Below, piece by piece: positions 28,283-36,956 of a DNA stretch of 64,000 nucleotides (its first letter is position 1; each line of letters opens with the position of its first letter). Below the pieces are notes generated by a model. It saw nothing but the letters and a program-made list of their open reading frames with translations, was not told where the DNA came from and did no database searches. Origin of the DNA: Chryseobacterium sp. W4I1 (GTDB taxonomy: Bacteria; Bacteroidota; Bacteroidia; Flavobacteriales; Weeksellaceae); the NCBI RefSeq assembly GCF_030816115.1, contig NZ_JAUSXQ010000001.1:2170001-2234000 (forward strand). The letters run 5' to 3'. Position numbers and translations under genes: made by a program.

Positions 28283-29629
28283 ATGTGTATGAAAATAAAA
28301 AATATTAAAGTCAAGAATTTATTTGGATATCTTAATAAGGATATCACTTTTTTTGACGACATGACTTTACTAGTAGGTATAAATGGAGCAGGTAAAACGA
28401 GTATACTTAATCTAATAAATTGGATTTTAACTCCATCAATAAACAATCTTTGTGCAACAAACTTTGAAAAAGTAACTCTAACAATTGATCTTAAGGGTGT
28501 TGAATATAAAATTATCTGTAGTAATGACAAAAAAATATTTAATTACGAAATTAAATCGAAAGGCAAGGAATTTAATCCTTTAATAGTCAATATAAGGCAT
28601 AATTATAACAATAATGATTTAGACGAAATAATTGATTTATATTCAAATTTAAGTCCTGATGAGAAAGAAATTGAAACTTGGCAATTCATTTCAAATTTAC
28701 CAAAACCAACAATTATAGGTCTCGATAGAAGTTTATATACAGAATCGTCAAATCAGATTTACATTGATGACTCAAAAATTAGAAGCCATAGCATTAATAA
28801 GCACAATCTAATTAATAAATCCCCAATAATTAAAGTTAAAGAGCTTTTGAATAAGGAATATCGCATTAGTAAAAACAAGATTCTTAAACTTACAAATAAT
28901 TTAAAGAATCAAATTATGTTATCAGCTTTTGAAGCTGGTGTTGACGAAACAAGTTTATCAAGTGAAAAAAGCTATAAAATTCATTTGAATCAAATATCTA
29001 TTACAAAAAAACGTGTGAAAGATTATTTTGAAAATTTTGAAAAAGATTCATTTGATGCAACTCAACTTTCAATTATTGATAAATATTTTGATAATTTAGA
29101 GAATATTACAAAAAAATTTGAGAATTCAGAAGACCCTGTTATTAAAATCCTTTATAACCTAAATGCTAATCAGTTTAGTAAAACAATAAAATTACTAAAA
29201 GAATTTGAAAAATTTGAAAAAGAAACTAATAGTTCATTGTTTAAAATAAACACCTTTTTAGAAACTATAAACTTATTTTTTAAAGATTCTAATAAAATTT
29301 TAGTTTTCAAAGAAGAAACCTCGGAAATATATTTTCATACAACAGATTTCGATGGAAAATTGATTACTAAATTTAATGATATTAAGTTTCTTTCTTCAGG
29401 TGAGGAACAAATCTTAGTTCTTTTCGCATATATAGCATTTAGTGGGATTGAGAATAAAATATTTATAATTGATGAACCAGAACTATCTTTACATTTACGT
29501 TGGCAAGAGAATTTTATTACTCAATTAGAAAAGGTTTTAGATATTAATAATCAAATTATTTTAGCTACACATTCTCCAATCTTGGTAGGAAACAAAAAAG
29601 ATAGAGCTATTGTAATAATGCCTGCTTAA
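28283..29629 (+). CDS. AAA/ABC-type ATPase, AriA-like (PARIS-type defence)
   Basis: A 448-residue ATPase of the AAA_15/OLD-like ABC group. Walker A is GINGAGKTS (about 32-40), an ABC signature-like LSSGEEQ (about 370-376), Walker B IFIIDEPELSLH (D397, E398) and H-loop ATHSPI (H430). The region between (about 110-340) is helical and Lys/Asn-rich. ATG at 28289 is an equally possible start (446 residues). It precedes a DUF4435 gene by one base, the AriA-AriB gene order of PARIS, in which AriA is the sensor/scaffold ATPase. Base composition is markedly more AT-rich than the flanking genes, a sign of transfer. Confidence 0.8.
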   Translation: MCMKIKNIKVKNLFGYLNKDITFFDDMTLLVGINGAGKTSILNLINWILTPSINNLCATNFEKVTLTIDLKGVEYKIICSNDKKIFNYEIKSKGKEFNPLIVNIRHNYNNNDLDEIIDLYSNLSPDEKEIETWQFISNLPKPTIIGLDRSLYTESSNQIYIDDSKIRSHSINKHNLINKSPIIKVKELLNKEYRISKNKILKLTNNLKNQIMLSAFEAGVDETSLSSEKSYKIHLNQISITKKRVKDYFENFEKDSFDATQLSIIDKYFDNLENITKKFENSEDPVIKILYNLNANQFSKTIKLLKEFEKFEKETNSSLFKINTFLETINLFFKDSNKILVFKEETSEIYFHTTDFDGKLITKFNDIKFLSSGEEQILVLFAYIAFSGIENKIFIIDEPELSLHLRWQENFITQLEKVLDINNQIILATHSPILVGNKKDRAIVIMPA

Positions 29630-29630
29630 T

Positions 29631-30482
29631 ATGAACAAATTTTTACCTATTCTTTCTGATTCCTTTTTAAGAGGGCAAAATATTTTGTATAGACAATTCA
29701 ACGATGTTGAATTCTATATTGAAGATACAGAACAAGAAAATTTATATTACCATATTCTAAAAAATCTTTTCTCAGATGTAAAATTTGAAAAAATATTTCC
29801 TTTAAACGGTAAAAAGAATGTTAAAGATGATTGCATATTGAATATTGGGAATAAAAATAAAGTATATATTGTAGATAAAGACTTTGATGATATTCTAAAT
29901 AAGACTGAATTATATGATAATTTGTTTTACCTTAAAGGTTATTCGATTGAAAATTTATTAATTAGCAAAAAATCATTTTATGAACTAATAAAAGAAAAAT
30001 CTCCAAAACTTAAGGATAATGATATAGATTTATTGTATAGTCATACAAGTGTATTAAATAATATTCTTTGTTTAAAAGAATTAGCAATTATTTTTATCAT
30101 TATTCAAAAATTTGAACTAGGAGAACAATACTATAATATAAATACTAGTCGTGATTTTAACATAAATACAGATTTTAGTTACAAGGGAAGTTTCATTCCT
30201 GATTATATAAGTGATATTGAATATAAACTAAGATTAGGAGATAGAAGATTAACATTAAAAGGACAAGCAAAAAAGTACAAAAGATATTTTCGAAATACTG
30301 ATGACGTAATAAGGAATGTTCCTGGTAAGCATTTATTAATAATTATTAACGATTTATTAAAATCAAAAAATTTAATCATGCAATATTCATTAGAATCACT
30401 AACTTATAAATTAGCTAAAGAAGTTGATATTTCGAATTTTACTGAACTTAAAACAAATATCGAACATTATATTAATAATTAA
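29631..30482 (+). CDS. DUF4435 (TOPRIM-like) protein, AriB-like effector
   Basis: A 283-residue DUF4435 protein starting one base after the ATPase stop (TAATATG), so translation is coupled. It shows the TOPRIM-like pattern of the family: E31 in EFYIEDTEQEN, then D82-x-D84 in YIVDKDFDD, and E107 in YSIENLL. In PARIS, AriB has this domain and is the toxic nuclease released from the AriA cage; it was reported to cut a host tRNA. Role here is inferred from domain and gene order. Followed by a bidirectional terminator. Confidence 0.82.
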   Translation: MNKFLPILSDSFLRGQNILYRQFNDVEFYIEDTEQENLYYHILKNLFSDVKFEKIFPLNGKKNVKDDCILNIGNKNKVYIVDKDFDDILNKTELYDNLFYLKGYSIENLLISKKSFYELIKEKSPKLKDNDIDLLYSHTSVLNNILCLKELAIIFIIIQKFELGEQYYNINTSRDFNINTDFSYKGSFIPDYISDIEYKLRLGDRRLTLKGQAKKYKRYFRNTDDVIRNVPGKHLLIIINDLLKSKNLIMQYSLESLTYKLAKEVDISNFTELKTNIEHYINN

Positions 30483-30548
30483 TTTTCACTAAATTTATTA
30501 ACAAATTCTGGAGGAATCCACAGCTTAAATTTACTCCTCTCTAATAAT

Positions 30549-30572
30549 AAAACCTGCCTCACGGCAGGTTTT
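30549..30572. terminator. Bidirectional terminator
   Basis: AAAACCTGCC, TCAC, GGCAGGTTTT then T's: ends the ATPase/DUF4435 operon and, on the other strand, urocanate hydratase. Confidence 0.85.
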
Positions 30573-30589
30573 TTCATATCTAAAAAGTT

Positions 30590-32575
30590 TTAAAACAAAC
30601 TCTCATCCACAAAATTCGGAAGCGTTACTTTCAGATTCGGTTCTGCTTCCATCGCTCTTTTAATGGCAAAAACAGCGCCTTCATTTCTGGCCCAGCTTCT
30701 TCTGGAAATTCCGTTGTTTACATCCCAGAAAAGCATAGATTTCAGTCTTCTGCCGGCATCGGCACTTCCGTCAAGGAGCATCCCGAAACCACCGTTAATA
30801 ACTTCGCCCCAGCCTACTCCGCCGCCATTATGGATAGACACCCATGTAGCCCCACGGAAGCTGTCACCAATCACGTTGTGGATGGCCATATCTGCGGTAA
30901 ACCTAGAACCGTCATAGATATTGGAAGTCTCCCTGTACGGCGAATCCGTACCGGAAACATCATGGTGGTCCCTGCCTAAAACTACAGTACCAATCTCTCC
31001 TTTCTTAATCGCATTATTGAAGGCTTCGGCAATTTTCATTCTTCCTTCTGCATCGGCATACAGGATCCTCGCCTGTGAACCGACTACCAGCTTATTTTCC
31101 TGAGCGCCTTTGATCCACTGGATGTTGTCTTTCATCTGCTGCTGGATCTCTTCGGGAGAGTTTTTCACCATTTCTTCCAAAACAGCACATGCAATATTAT
31201 CTGTTTTCTGCAAATCTTCCGGCTTTCCACTGGCACATACCCAACGGAACGGCCCGAAACCATAATCGAAGCACATAGGCCCCATGATATCCTGAACATA
31301 GCTCGGATATTTGAACTCCCTTCCAAGGGTAGGATTTTCTGCCATCACATCTGCTCCGGCTCTTGAAGCTTCCAGTAAAAAGGCATTTCCGTAATCAAAG
31401 AAATACGTCCCTTTCTGGGTATGCTTATTGATGGCCGCAGCATGTCTTCTTAAAGTCTCCTGAACTTTTTCTTTGAACAGTTCGGGCTCCTCCGCCATTA
31501 TCCTGTTGGATTCCTCAAAGCTCTGTCCGGCCGGATAATATCCGCCAGCCCAAGGATTGTGAAGTGATGTCTGATCTGATCCTATATCTATTTTTAAGTT
31601 CTTCTCATCAAATTTTTCCCAAACCTCCACAATATTGCCAAGGTAAGCAAGAGAAACGGTTTCCTTATTTTCCTGAGCTTTTCTTACTCTTTCTATCAAT
31701 TCATCCATGTTCTCATAGATCTCATTCACCCACTTCTGCTCGTGACGGATCCTGGTGATCTTTGGGTTTACTTCAGCACATACGGTAACACAGCCTGCAA
31801 TATTTCCTGCTTTCGGCTGAGCCCCGCTCATTCCTCCCAATCCGGAAGTCACAAAAAGCCCTCCCTTCGGCTCCTTTTTAATTTTTCTGAACGCATTCAG
31901 AACGGTAATGGTAGTTCCGTGAACAATTCCCTGCGGACCAATATACATATAGCTCCCCGCCGTCATCTGTCCATACTGGGTAACCCCTAAAGCATTAAAT
32001 TTTTCCCAATCATCCGGTTTGGAATAATTTGGAATCATCATCCCATTCGTTACCACCACTCTCGGAGCATCTTTATGAGAAGGAAACAATCCCATCGGGT
32101 GCCCGGAATACATCGTTAACGTCTGCTCATCCGTCATCTCAGACAAATACTTCATGGTCAAAAGATACTGTGCCCAGTTGGAAAATACCGCCCCATTTCC
32201 TCCGTAAGTAATCAGTTCGTGAGGATGCTGTGCCACTGCATAATCCAGGTTGTTCTGAATCATAAGCATAATGGCTTTTGCCTGCTCAGACTTTCCGGGG
32301 TAATCTGCAATATCCCTTGCTTTCATTTCATAATCGGGACGGAAACGGTACATATAAATTCTGCCATACTTCTCCAGCTCTTCCCTGAATTCAGGAAGTA
32401 ATTCCGCATGAAACTTCGGGTCGAAATAGCGTAATGCATTTTTCAGGGCAAGCTTTTTCTCTTCTTCTCCTAAAATTTCTTTACGCTTCGGCGCATGGTT
32501 GATATTGGTTTCGTATGGTTTAGGCTGTGGCAGCTGATCAGGGATCCCCTGCTGTATCTGTTCTTGAAATGTCAT
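30590..32575 (-). CDS. hutU: Urocanate hydratase
   Basis: A 661-residue urocanase, converting urocanate to imidazolone propionate with tightly bound NAD+ in histidine degradation. Diagnostic parts are YGGNGAVFSNW near 122-132, GGMSGAQPKA near 255, and MCFDYGFGPFRWVCASG near 440, with the conserved Cys of the active site. The length fits the long Bacteroidota form. No other hut gene is present in the window, so the rest of the pathway must lie elsewhere. Confidence 0.96.
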   Translation of the reverse strand: MTFQEQIQQGIPDQLPQPKPYETNINHAPKRKEILGEEEKKLALKNALRYFDPKFHAELLPEFREELEKYGRIYMYRFRPDYEMKARDIADYPGKSEQAKAIMLMIQNNLDYAVAQHPHELITYGGNGAVFSNWAQYLLTMKYLSEMTDEQTLTMYSGHPMGLFPSHKDAPRVVVTNGMMIPNYSKPDDWEKFNALGVTQYGQMTAGSYMYIGPQGIVHGTTITVLNAFRKIKKEPKGGLFVTSGLGGMSGAQPKAGNIAGCVTVCAEVNPKITRIRHEQKWVNEIYENMDELIERVRKAQENKETVSLAYLGNIVEVWEKFDEKNLKIDIGSDQTSLHNPWAGGYYPAGQSFEESNRIMAEEPELFKEKVQETLRRHAAAINKHTQKGTYFFDYGNAFLLEASRAGADVMAENPTLGREFKYPSYVQDIMGPMCFDYGFGPFRWVCASGKPEDLQKTDNIACAVLEEMVKNSPEEIQQQMKDNIQWIKGAQENKLVVGSQARILYADAEGRMKIAEAFNNAIKKGEIGTVVLGRDHHDVSGTDSPYRETSNIYDGSRFTADMAIHNVIGDSFRGATWVSIHNGGGVGWGEVINGGFGMLLDGSADAGRRLKSMLFWDVNNGISRRSWARNEGAVFAIKRAMEAEPNLKVTLPNFVDESLF

Positions 32576-32725
32576 ATTGCTATTTAAAGTTCAATGTTTA
32601 GATTAAATGTTTGAAGTTTTAAAGATATTCAAATTAGAAAATATAGGCAAGGAAAAGACAAATTTGCTGTTCCGCTCCGACCACCAATCTTCTGATCTAT
32701 ATTTCATATAATAAAACCACCGTCC

Positions 32726-32757
32726 GAAACATTCCCCTCCTCCGGAGGGGTGGATTC
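32726..32757 (+). repeat. Left arm of 32-bp perfect inverted repeat
   Basis: GAAACATTCCCCTCC through GGATTC is the exact reverse complement of 33252-33283. The two arms enclose the DUF559 gene in a 558-bp unit. The arm itself contains a CCTCCGGAGG-type near-palindrome. Confidence 0.85.
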
Positions 32758-32763
32758 CGAAAT

Positions 32764-33200
32764 TCAAAGAATTTCGGAAGACGGGGTGGTCCCGAAATGC
32801 TGAATAATAAAATACTCCAGATCCATCATCACAACGCCCAAATTATTCCTCACATCAAATCCATAATCCTGAAGACAACAAGTCCCAATGATTCAAGATA
32901 TTGCTGCCGGATCCCGTCATAAACAGCTTTATCATCATGACTTGTACCATCGATTTCAACTACCAACCCCAAAGTCTTCACATAGAAGTCAACAATATAA
33001 TTCCCGATAATTCTCTGCCTGTCAAAATCGATCCGATGAAATGTTCCTGCCCGAACCTTCTTCCAGAACAGGACTTCACCGAGAATGTCTGCTTTACGTT
33101 TTTCTTTCAATAAAGCTTTTAATTGAGGATTATAAGGTAGGCTTTCCACGAAGTTCCTGTAGATGGGAACTCCGTTGATTTAGGTGAGGGTTTCTTTCAT
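32764..33200 (-). pseudogene. DUF559 (Vsr-like) endonuclease gene, disrupted
   Basis: The intact stretch (33149-32850, 99 codons from a GTG) carries the DUF559 core: SEVLFWKKV-like GEVLFWKKVRAG, FHRIDFDRQRIIGNYIVDFYV with the PD-(D/E)xK-type Asp, and VVEIDGTSH. It stops early after FRIMDL; adding one A at 32857-32859 (plus strand) restores VRNNLGVVMMDLEYFIIQHFGTTPSS to a stop at 32764. Upstream, ATG at 33200 reads MKETLT, then TAA at 33180-33182, then coding-like INGVPIYRNF, so there is also an in-frame stop. The Vsr-like family includes mismatch nicking enzymes. Enclosed by inverted repeats. Confidence 0.7.
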
Positions 33201-33251
33201 GTCTATGTTTTTTGTATTCCTTTTTAAACCACCCGTCTTCTCCTTTCAGTC

Positions 33252-33283
33252 GAATCCACCCCTCCGGAGGAGGGGAATGTTTC
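33252..33283 (-). repeat. Right arm of 32-bp perfect inverted repeat
   Basis: Exact reverse complement of 32726-32757. Just inside it, ACCACCCGTCTTC mirrors GAAGACGGGGTGGT inside the left arm with one base difference, extending the symmetry. Confidence 0.85.
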
Positions 33284-33317
33284 TTCCGGGAAGGTTGATG
33301 TTTTCCAAAAATAAAAA

Positions 33318-33342
33318 AACCTTACTGAAAATCAGTAAGGTT
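33318..33342 (-). terminator. Terminator of the acidic protein gene
   Basis: AACCTTACTGA, AAA, TCAGTAAGGTT; flanked by A/T runs on both sides. Confidence 0.75.
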
Positions 33343-33362
33343 GTTATTTATGGGTATTGAAT

Positions 33363-33653
33363 TTAAGTAAGAACATCATCATTTTCTTCCTCATGATCAT
33401 CATCATTATCGCTGAGGCTCCAGTAATTGTTTTCTTCATCCTCAGACCCTATTTCCTCCATATCATCGTCATCATCAGTACCGGGAATATCCAGCCCCTT
33501 ATCTATCTTATCATTGTCCTCTTCGCTTAATATAGGATTTCCGTCACCATCAAGCGGAATATGGGCTTCTCTGTTAAAAATATCTTCACTGGGACTGTAA
33601 TCCATTTCTTCCAGCTTTCTGTCCTGTTCGTTGGTGTTTTCTTCTGGTGTCAT
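33363..33653 (-). CDS. Hypothetical highly acidic protein
   Basis: A 96-residue protein with no signal peptide, dominated by Asp/Glu, including DDDDD, the run EEIGSEDEENN and a closing DDDHEEENDD. Such proteins are usually disordered and may bind cations or basic partners. No family recognised. It has its own terminator, which supports that it is a real gene. Confidence 0.6.
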   Translation of the reverse strand: MTPEENTNEQDRKLEEMDYSPSEDIFNREAHIPLDGDGNPILSEEDNDKIDKGLDIPGTDDDDDMEEIGSEDEENNYWSLSDNDDDHEEENDDVLT

Positions 33654-33858
33654 AATATCAGTATTTAATGTAGATGATACAGAACAAAAACGGTTCCAAC
33701 CTTTCTTTTTATTGTCATGGATTTACAAAAATATAATACCTAGTTCACGAGATTGTTATTGTCTACTTTTCGCCGGATAGTATTATTTTCATCTTTAAGC
33801 CTTTCGAGTTTATAAGTAACATTAAAGACAAACAAACCTGTAATAATCTCTGGTATAA

Positions 33859-34836
33859 TTATTCTGTATACACTTCAGGATTGGTACAATAAGGTATTTT
33901 TTTTCCTTTAGAGAAAGCGATGATATTTTCAGCAGCAATTCTGGCCATGCCTGTTCTGGCTTCCAGGGTTGCAGAACCGATGTGTGGCAATACACATACA
34001 TTTGAAAGCTCCAACAGCGGACTGTGCTTAGACATAGGCTCAGGGTTGGTTACATCCAGACCTGCTCCCCAAATCTGTTTGGAAACCAATGCTTCATACA
34101 AATCCTTTTCATTTTGAAAACCACCTCTTGCCGTATTAATGAAAATAGCATTATCCTTCATTTTTTCAAAAACAGGTGCATTGAAAAGATCTTTCTGTTC
34201 CGGTGTAAAATTCGCGTGAATACTTAACACATCTGACTGCTGAATAAGTTCTTCAAAGGAAACATAAGTAGCACCAAGCTCTTTCTCTGCTTCCTCATTC
34301 TGATGGCGATTGTAGTATATAATCTTCATATCAAATGCTTTCTGAGATTTTTCAGCCATTTCAAAACCTATTCTTCCCAAGCCTAAAACGCCCAGCGTTT
34401 TCCCGTATAATTCCTGTCCTAAGGCATGAAGCGGATCGAAATCGCCCCAGTTTCCATCCTTTACTTTCTGAAAATTATAGCTTGCTCTTCTGGCTACAGA
34501 CTGCATCAATAGAAAAGCAACATCAGAAGTAGCTTTACTGAGGACATCAGGAGTATTTCCCACCGGAATTTTCCTGCGGGTAGCTTCTTTAATGTCTACA
34601 TGATCAAAACCTACAGAATATAAAGCGATTGTTTTTATATTGGGACACTGGTCAAAAAAATCCTGATCGTATTTAAATTCTCCGCCTACACTTAAAATAG
34701 CATCGTGACTCTGACAGTAGCTCAGCCATTCGTCGTGCGACAGGTTTTCATGTTCCGGGATAAAAACTTCCAGCCCGGCTTCTTTCAGCATATGTATTCC
34801 CGTTTCAGGAATTCTTTTATTGACGAATACTTTCAT
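33859..34836 (-). CDS. D-isomer-specific 2-hydroxyacid dehydrogenase
   Basis: A 325-residue NAD(P)-dependent dehydrogenase with the Rossmann motif GVLGLGRIG near 146-154, the substrate-binding Arg in FINTARGG near 235, and the catalytic Glu/His region near LPHIGSAT at about 285-292. This family includes glyoxylate/hydroxypyruvate reductases, D-lactate dehydrogenases and SerA; the form here is short and has no regulatory ACT domain, which favours glyoxylate/hydroxypyruvate reduction. Cytoplasmic single-gene unit. Confidence 0.9.
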   Translation of the reverse strand: MKVFVNKRIPETGIHMLKEAGLEVFIPEHENLSHDEWLSYCQSHDAILSVGGEFKYDQDFFDQCPNIKTIALYSVGFDHVDIKEATRRKIPVGNTPDVLSKATSDVAFLLMQSVARRASYNFQKVKDGNWGDFDPLHALGQELYGKTLGVLGLGRIGFEMAEKSQKAFDMKIIYYNRHQNEEAEKELGATYVSFEELIQQSDVLSIHANFTPEQKDLFNAPVFEKMKDNAIFINTARGGFQNEKDLYEALVSKQIWGAGLDVTNPEPMSKHSPLLELSNVCVLPHIGSATLEARTGMARIAAENIIAFSKGKKIPYCTNPEVYTE

Positions 34837-35105
34837 AATTTAATTTTTTCGTTACATCAAATGTAGGGAAGTATTTTAACCTCTCTTTATTATCTGACAT
34901 GAAACTTCTTCTAAAAAATAATCCTTTTATTTTAAAATACTATCGTTCGTTAGGATTAATAATTTATTAATAAATCAATACAAACTATAAAATATTATTT
35001 AAAGTTTAAAAAAAATAATGATATAAATCATAAACTTTAACAAATTCAATCAATATATGAATATTTGTTTTTAGCTTTACTTAAGTTTTTAAACGAAAAA
35101 AAATA

Positions 35106-36083
35106 ATGGCAAAAATAAATGCATACATAAAAGGAACAGGTTCATATGTTCCTCCAAAAATTTTAAAAAATGATTTTTTTGAAGCAATAGGCTCTTCTGA
35201 TGAGTGGATTTATAAAAATCTGGGGATCAAAGAAAGAAGAATTGCAGAAGGTGAAGTAACGAGCGACCTTGCTTTCAAAGCAGGCTTAAAAGCACTTGAG
35301 AATACAGACGTCAAACCACAGGATCTGAATCTTATCATCGTTGCTACCTCTACTCCCGATAGGCAGGCTCCCTCTACCGCCTGTTTTGTTCAGGAAAAAA
35401 TGGAAGCTTATCAGGCTGTAGCCTTTGATATTTCTGCTGTCTGTTCCGGAGGGCTTTACGGAATTGCCATAGGATGCCAGTTCATTGAAACAGGAATGTA
35501 TAAAAACGTTCTGGTTATTGGAGCAGATACATTTTCAACCATTACAGACTGGGAAAGGAAAGATTCCGTGTTTTTCGGAGACGGTGCGGGAGCAATTCTT
35601 CTTTCTGCCACTACTGAAGATAAGGGCTTCTTAGATTTTAAGCTTCATGCGGACGGACGTGGAAAATACCATTTCAATATTCCGGCCGGAGGTTCAGAAA
35701 TGCCTGCTTCGGAAGAAACGTTAAAACAGAAGCTGCATTATTTTCAAATGAACGGAAAAGAAGTTTTCAATACAGCAACCAAAGTTTTACCGGAAGCAAT
35801 AGATGAAATCCTTGAAGCAAATCAGCTTTCTTCCGATGATGTAGATTGGGTAATTCCCCATCAGCCAAGTATCCGGATTTTACAGGAAACGGCAAGAAAA
35901 ACGAATATTCCATTTGAAAAAGTGATGACGAATATGGATAAATACGCCAATACATCCGGTGGAACAATTCCTATTGTACTGGATGAAACCTATAAAAGCG
36001 GGAAAATACAACCCGGAAATCTCCTTTTATTTGCAGCGGTAGGTTCCGGATGGACCTGGGGAACTGCTCTTTATAAATCTTAA
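35106..36083 (+). CDS. 3-oxoacyl-ACP synthase III family protein
   Basis: A 325-residue thiolase-fold KAS III with nucleophile C113 in DISAVCSGGLYG, His in WVIPHQPS near 243 and Asn in NTSGGTIP near 275, the Cys-His-Asn triad. It condenses an acyl-CoA with malonyl-ACP. The following gene, 37 bases on, is FabI-like, so the pair may form a dedicated chain-starting and reducing unit rather than the general FabH/FabI. An AT-rich gap of about 270 bases precedes it. Confidence 0.9.
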   Translation: MAKINAYIKGTGSYVPPKILKNDFFEAIGSSDEWIYKNLGIKERRIAEGEVTSDLAFKAGLKALENTDVKPQDLNLIIVATSTPDRQAPSTACFVQEKMEAYQAVAFDISAVCSGGLYGIAIGCQFIETGMYKNVLVIGADTFSTITDWERKDSVFFGDGAGAILLSATTEDKGFLDFKLHADGRGKYHFNIPAGGSEMPASEETLKQKLHYFQMNGKEVFNTATKVLPEAIDEILEANQLSSDDVDWVIPHQPSIRILQETARKTNIPFEKVMTNMDKYANTSGGTIPIVLDETYKSGKIQPGNLLLFAAVGSGWTWGTALYKS

Positions 36084-36120
36084 ATGAATTATTTCTATTC
36101 TAAAATAACAAAAAAATAAT

Positions 36121-36945
36121 ATGCTGAACAATCAAACTTTTCTAATTACCGGTATTGCAGATGAAAATTCTCTTGCCATGAAAGTCGCCGAAAAAGTTCT
36201 TGAAAACAACGGAAATGTAGTCTGTACGGGATTGGGAATCACTCCTTTTCACAAAAATGTTTCAGAAAAAGCAAAAGACTTTCTGAACAAGAATTATGAT
36301 GATTTTCAAAATGCCTGTCAAAAGGTCCTGGGAAAAGATGTCTATACTGCCCCTCTGGATGTCACCTTATCCGAAAGTTTGCATTTTCTGTCCGAAGATC
36401 TGAAACAAAAAGACATTCAGCTGAACGGATTCCTTCATGCAATAGCGATGGATAAAACGATCCGGAACAAGTCGGTAAAACCTATGCTGGAAGTTACTCC
36501 CGAGGAATTTAATGAAACCATGAATGTTTCGGCTTTTTCTATGATCTCAATCTGCCAGGCTCTGCTTTCAAACGGTGTTTTACAGAATGGTTCTTCTATT
36601 GTCTCGCTCAGTTATATTGCAGCAGAAAAAGTATCATTCTTTCCCTATATCAATATCAGCATTGCTAAAGCGGCGTTGGAAAGGCTTACTCTGGAAATGG
36701 CTTATGAATTAGGAAAAAAATTCGGAATCAGAGCCAATGCTATTAGGTTTTCGCCTTATATGGGAAGCAAAGCAGGCAATGCTACTCTAAATATTGAAGA
36801 TGTAGAAAGAGCAAACCGAATCAGTCCGCTGGGAAATGCCCTGCCGGAAGATTTGGCGCACGAAGTTATTCACCTTTTCAGAAAGGAGACCAGAATAACG
36901 GGAGAAATCCGCCATGTAGACGGAGGTTTTCACATTATGGGATAA
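36121..36945 (+). CDS. Enoyl-ACP reductase (FabI-like) SDR
   Basis: A 274-residue SDR of the FabI branch. It begins FLITGIADENSLAMKVAEKV, the FabI-type nucleotide loop with the ADENS/x-S-x-A pattern; it has Y165, Y176 and K183 in the SYIAAEK ... YINISIAKAALE block, matching the two Tyr and Lys of FabI with one extra residue between them. It ends GEIRHVDGGFHIMG. It probably reduces an enoyl-ACP with NAD(P)H. Co-transcribed with the KAS III gene upstream. Less than typical FabI identity is my impression, so a specialised pathway is possible. Confidence 0.78.
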   Translation: MLNNQTFLITGIADENSLAMKVAEKVLENNGNVVCTGLGITPFHKNVSEKAKDFLNKNYDDFQNACQKVLGKDVYTAPLDVTLSESLHFLSEDLKQKDIQLNGFLHAIAMDKTIRNKSVKPMLEVTPEEFNETMNVSAFSMISICQALLSNGVLQNGSSIVSLSYIAAEKVSFFPYINISIAKAALERLTLEMAYELGKKFGIRANAIRFSPYMGSKAGNATLNIEDVERANRISPLGNALPEDLAHEVIHLFRKETRITGEIRHVDGGFHIMG

Positions 36946-36956
36946 TAATTTTGTGC

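Noticed and set aside
28283..30482. Gabija or OLD-type defence (GajA/GajB) as the identity of the ATPase operon
   Set aside because: OLD/GajA carry the TOPRIM in the same chain as the ATPase, and GajB is a UvrD-like helicase; here the ATPase ends after the H-loop and the partner is DUF4435.
33251..33262. TTCGAATCC-like string (GTCGAATCCACC) suggesting a tRNA T-arm
   Set aside because: It is part of the 32-bp inverted repeat; no cloverleaf can be drawn around it, and no tRNA gene was found in the window.
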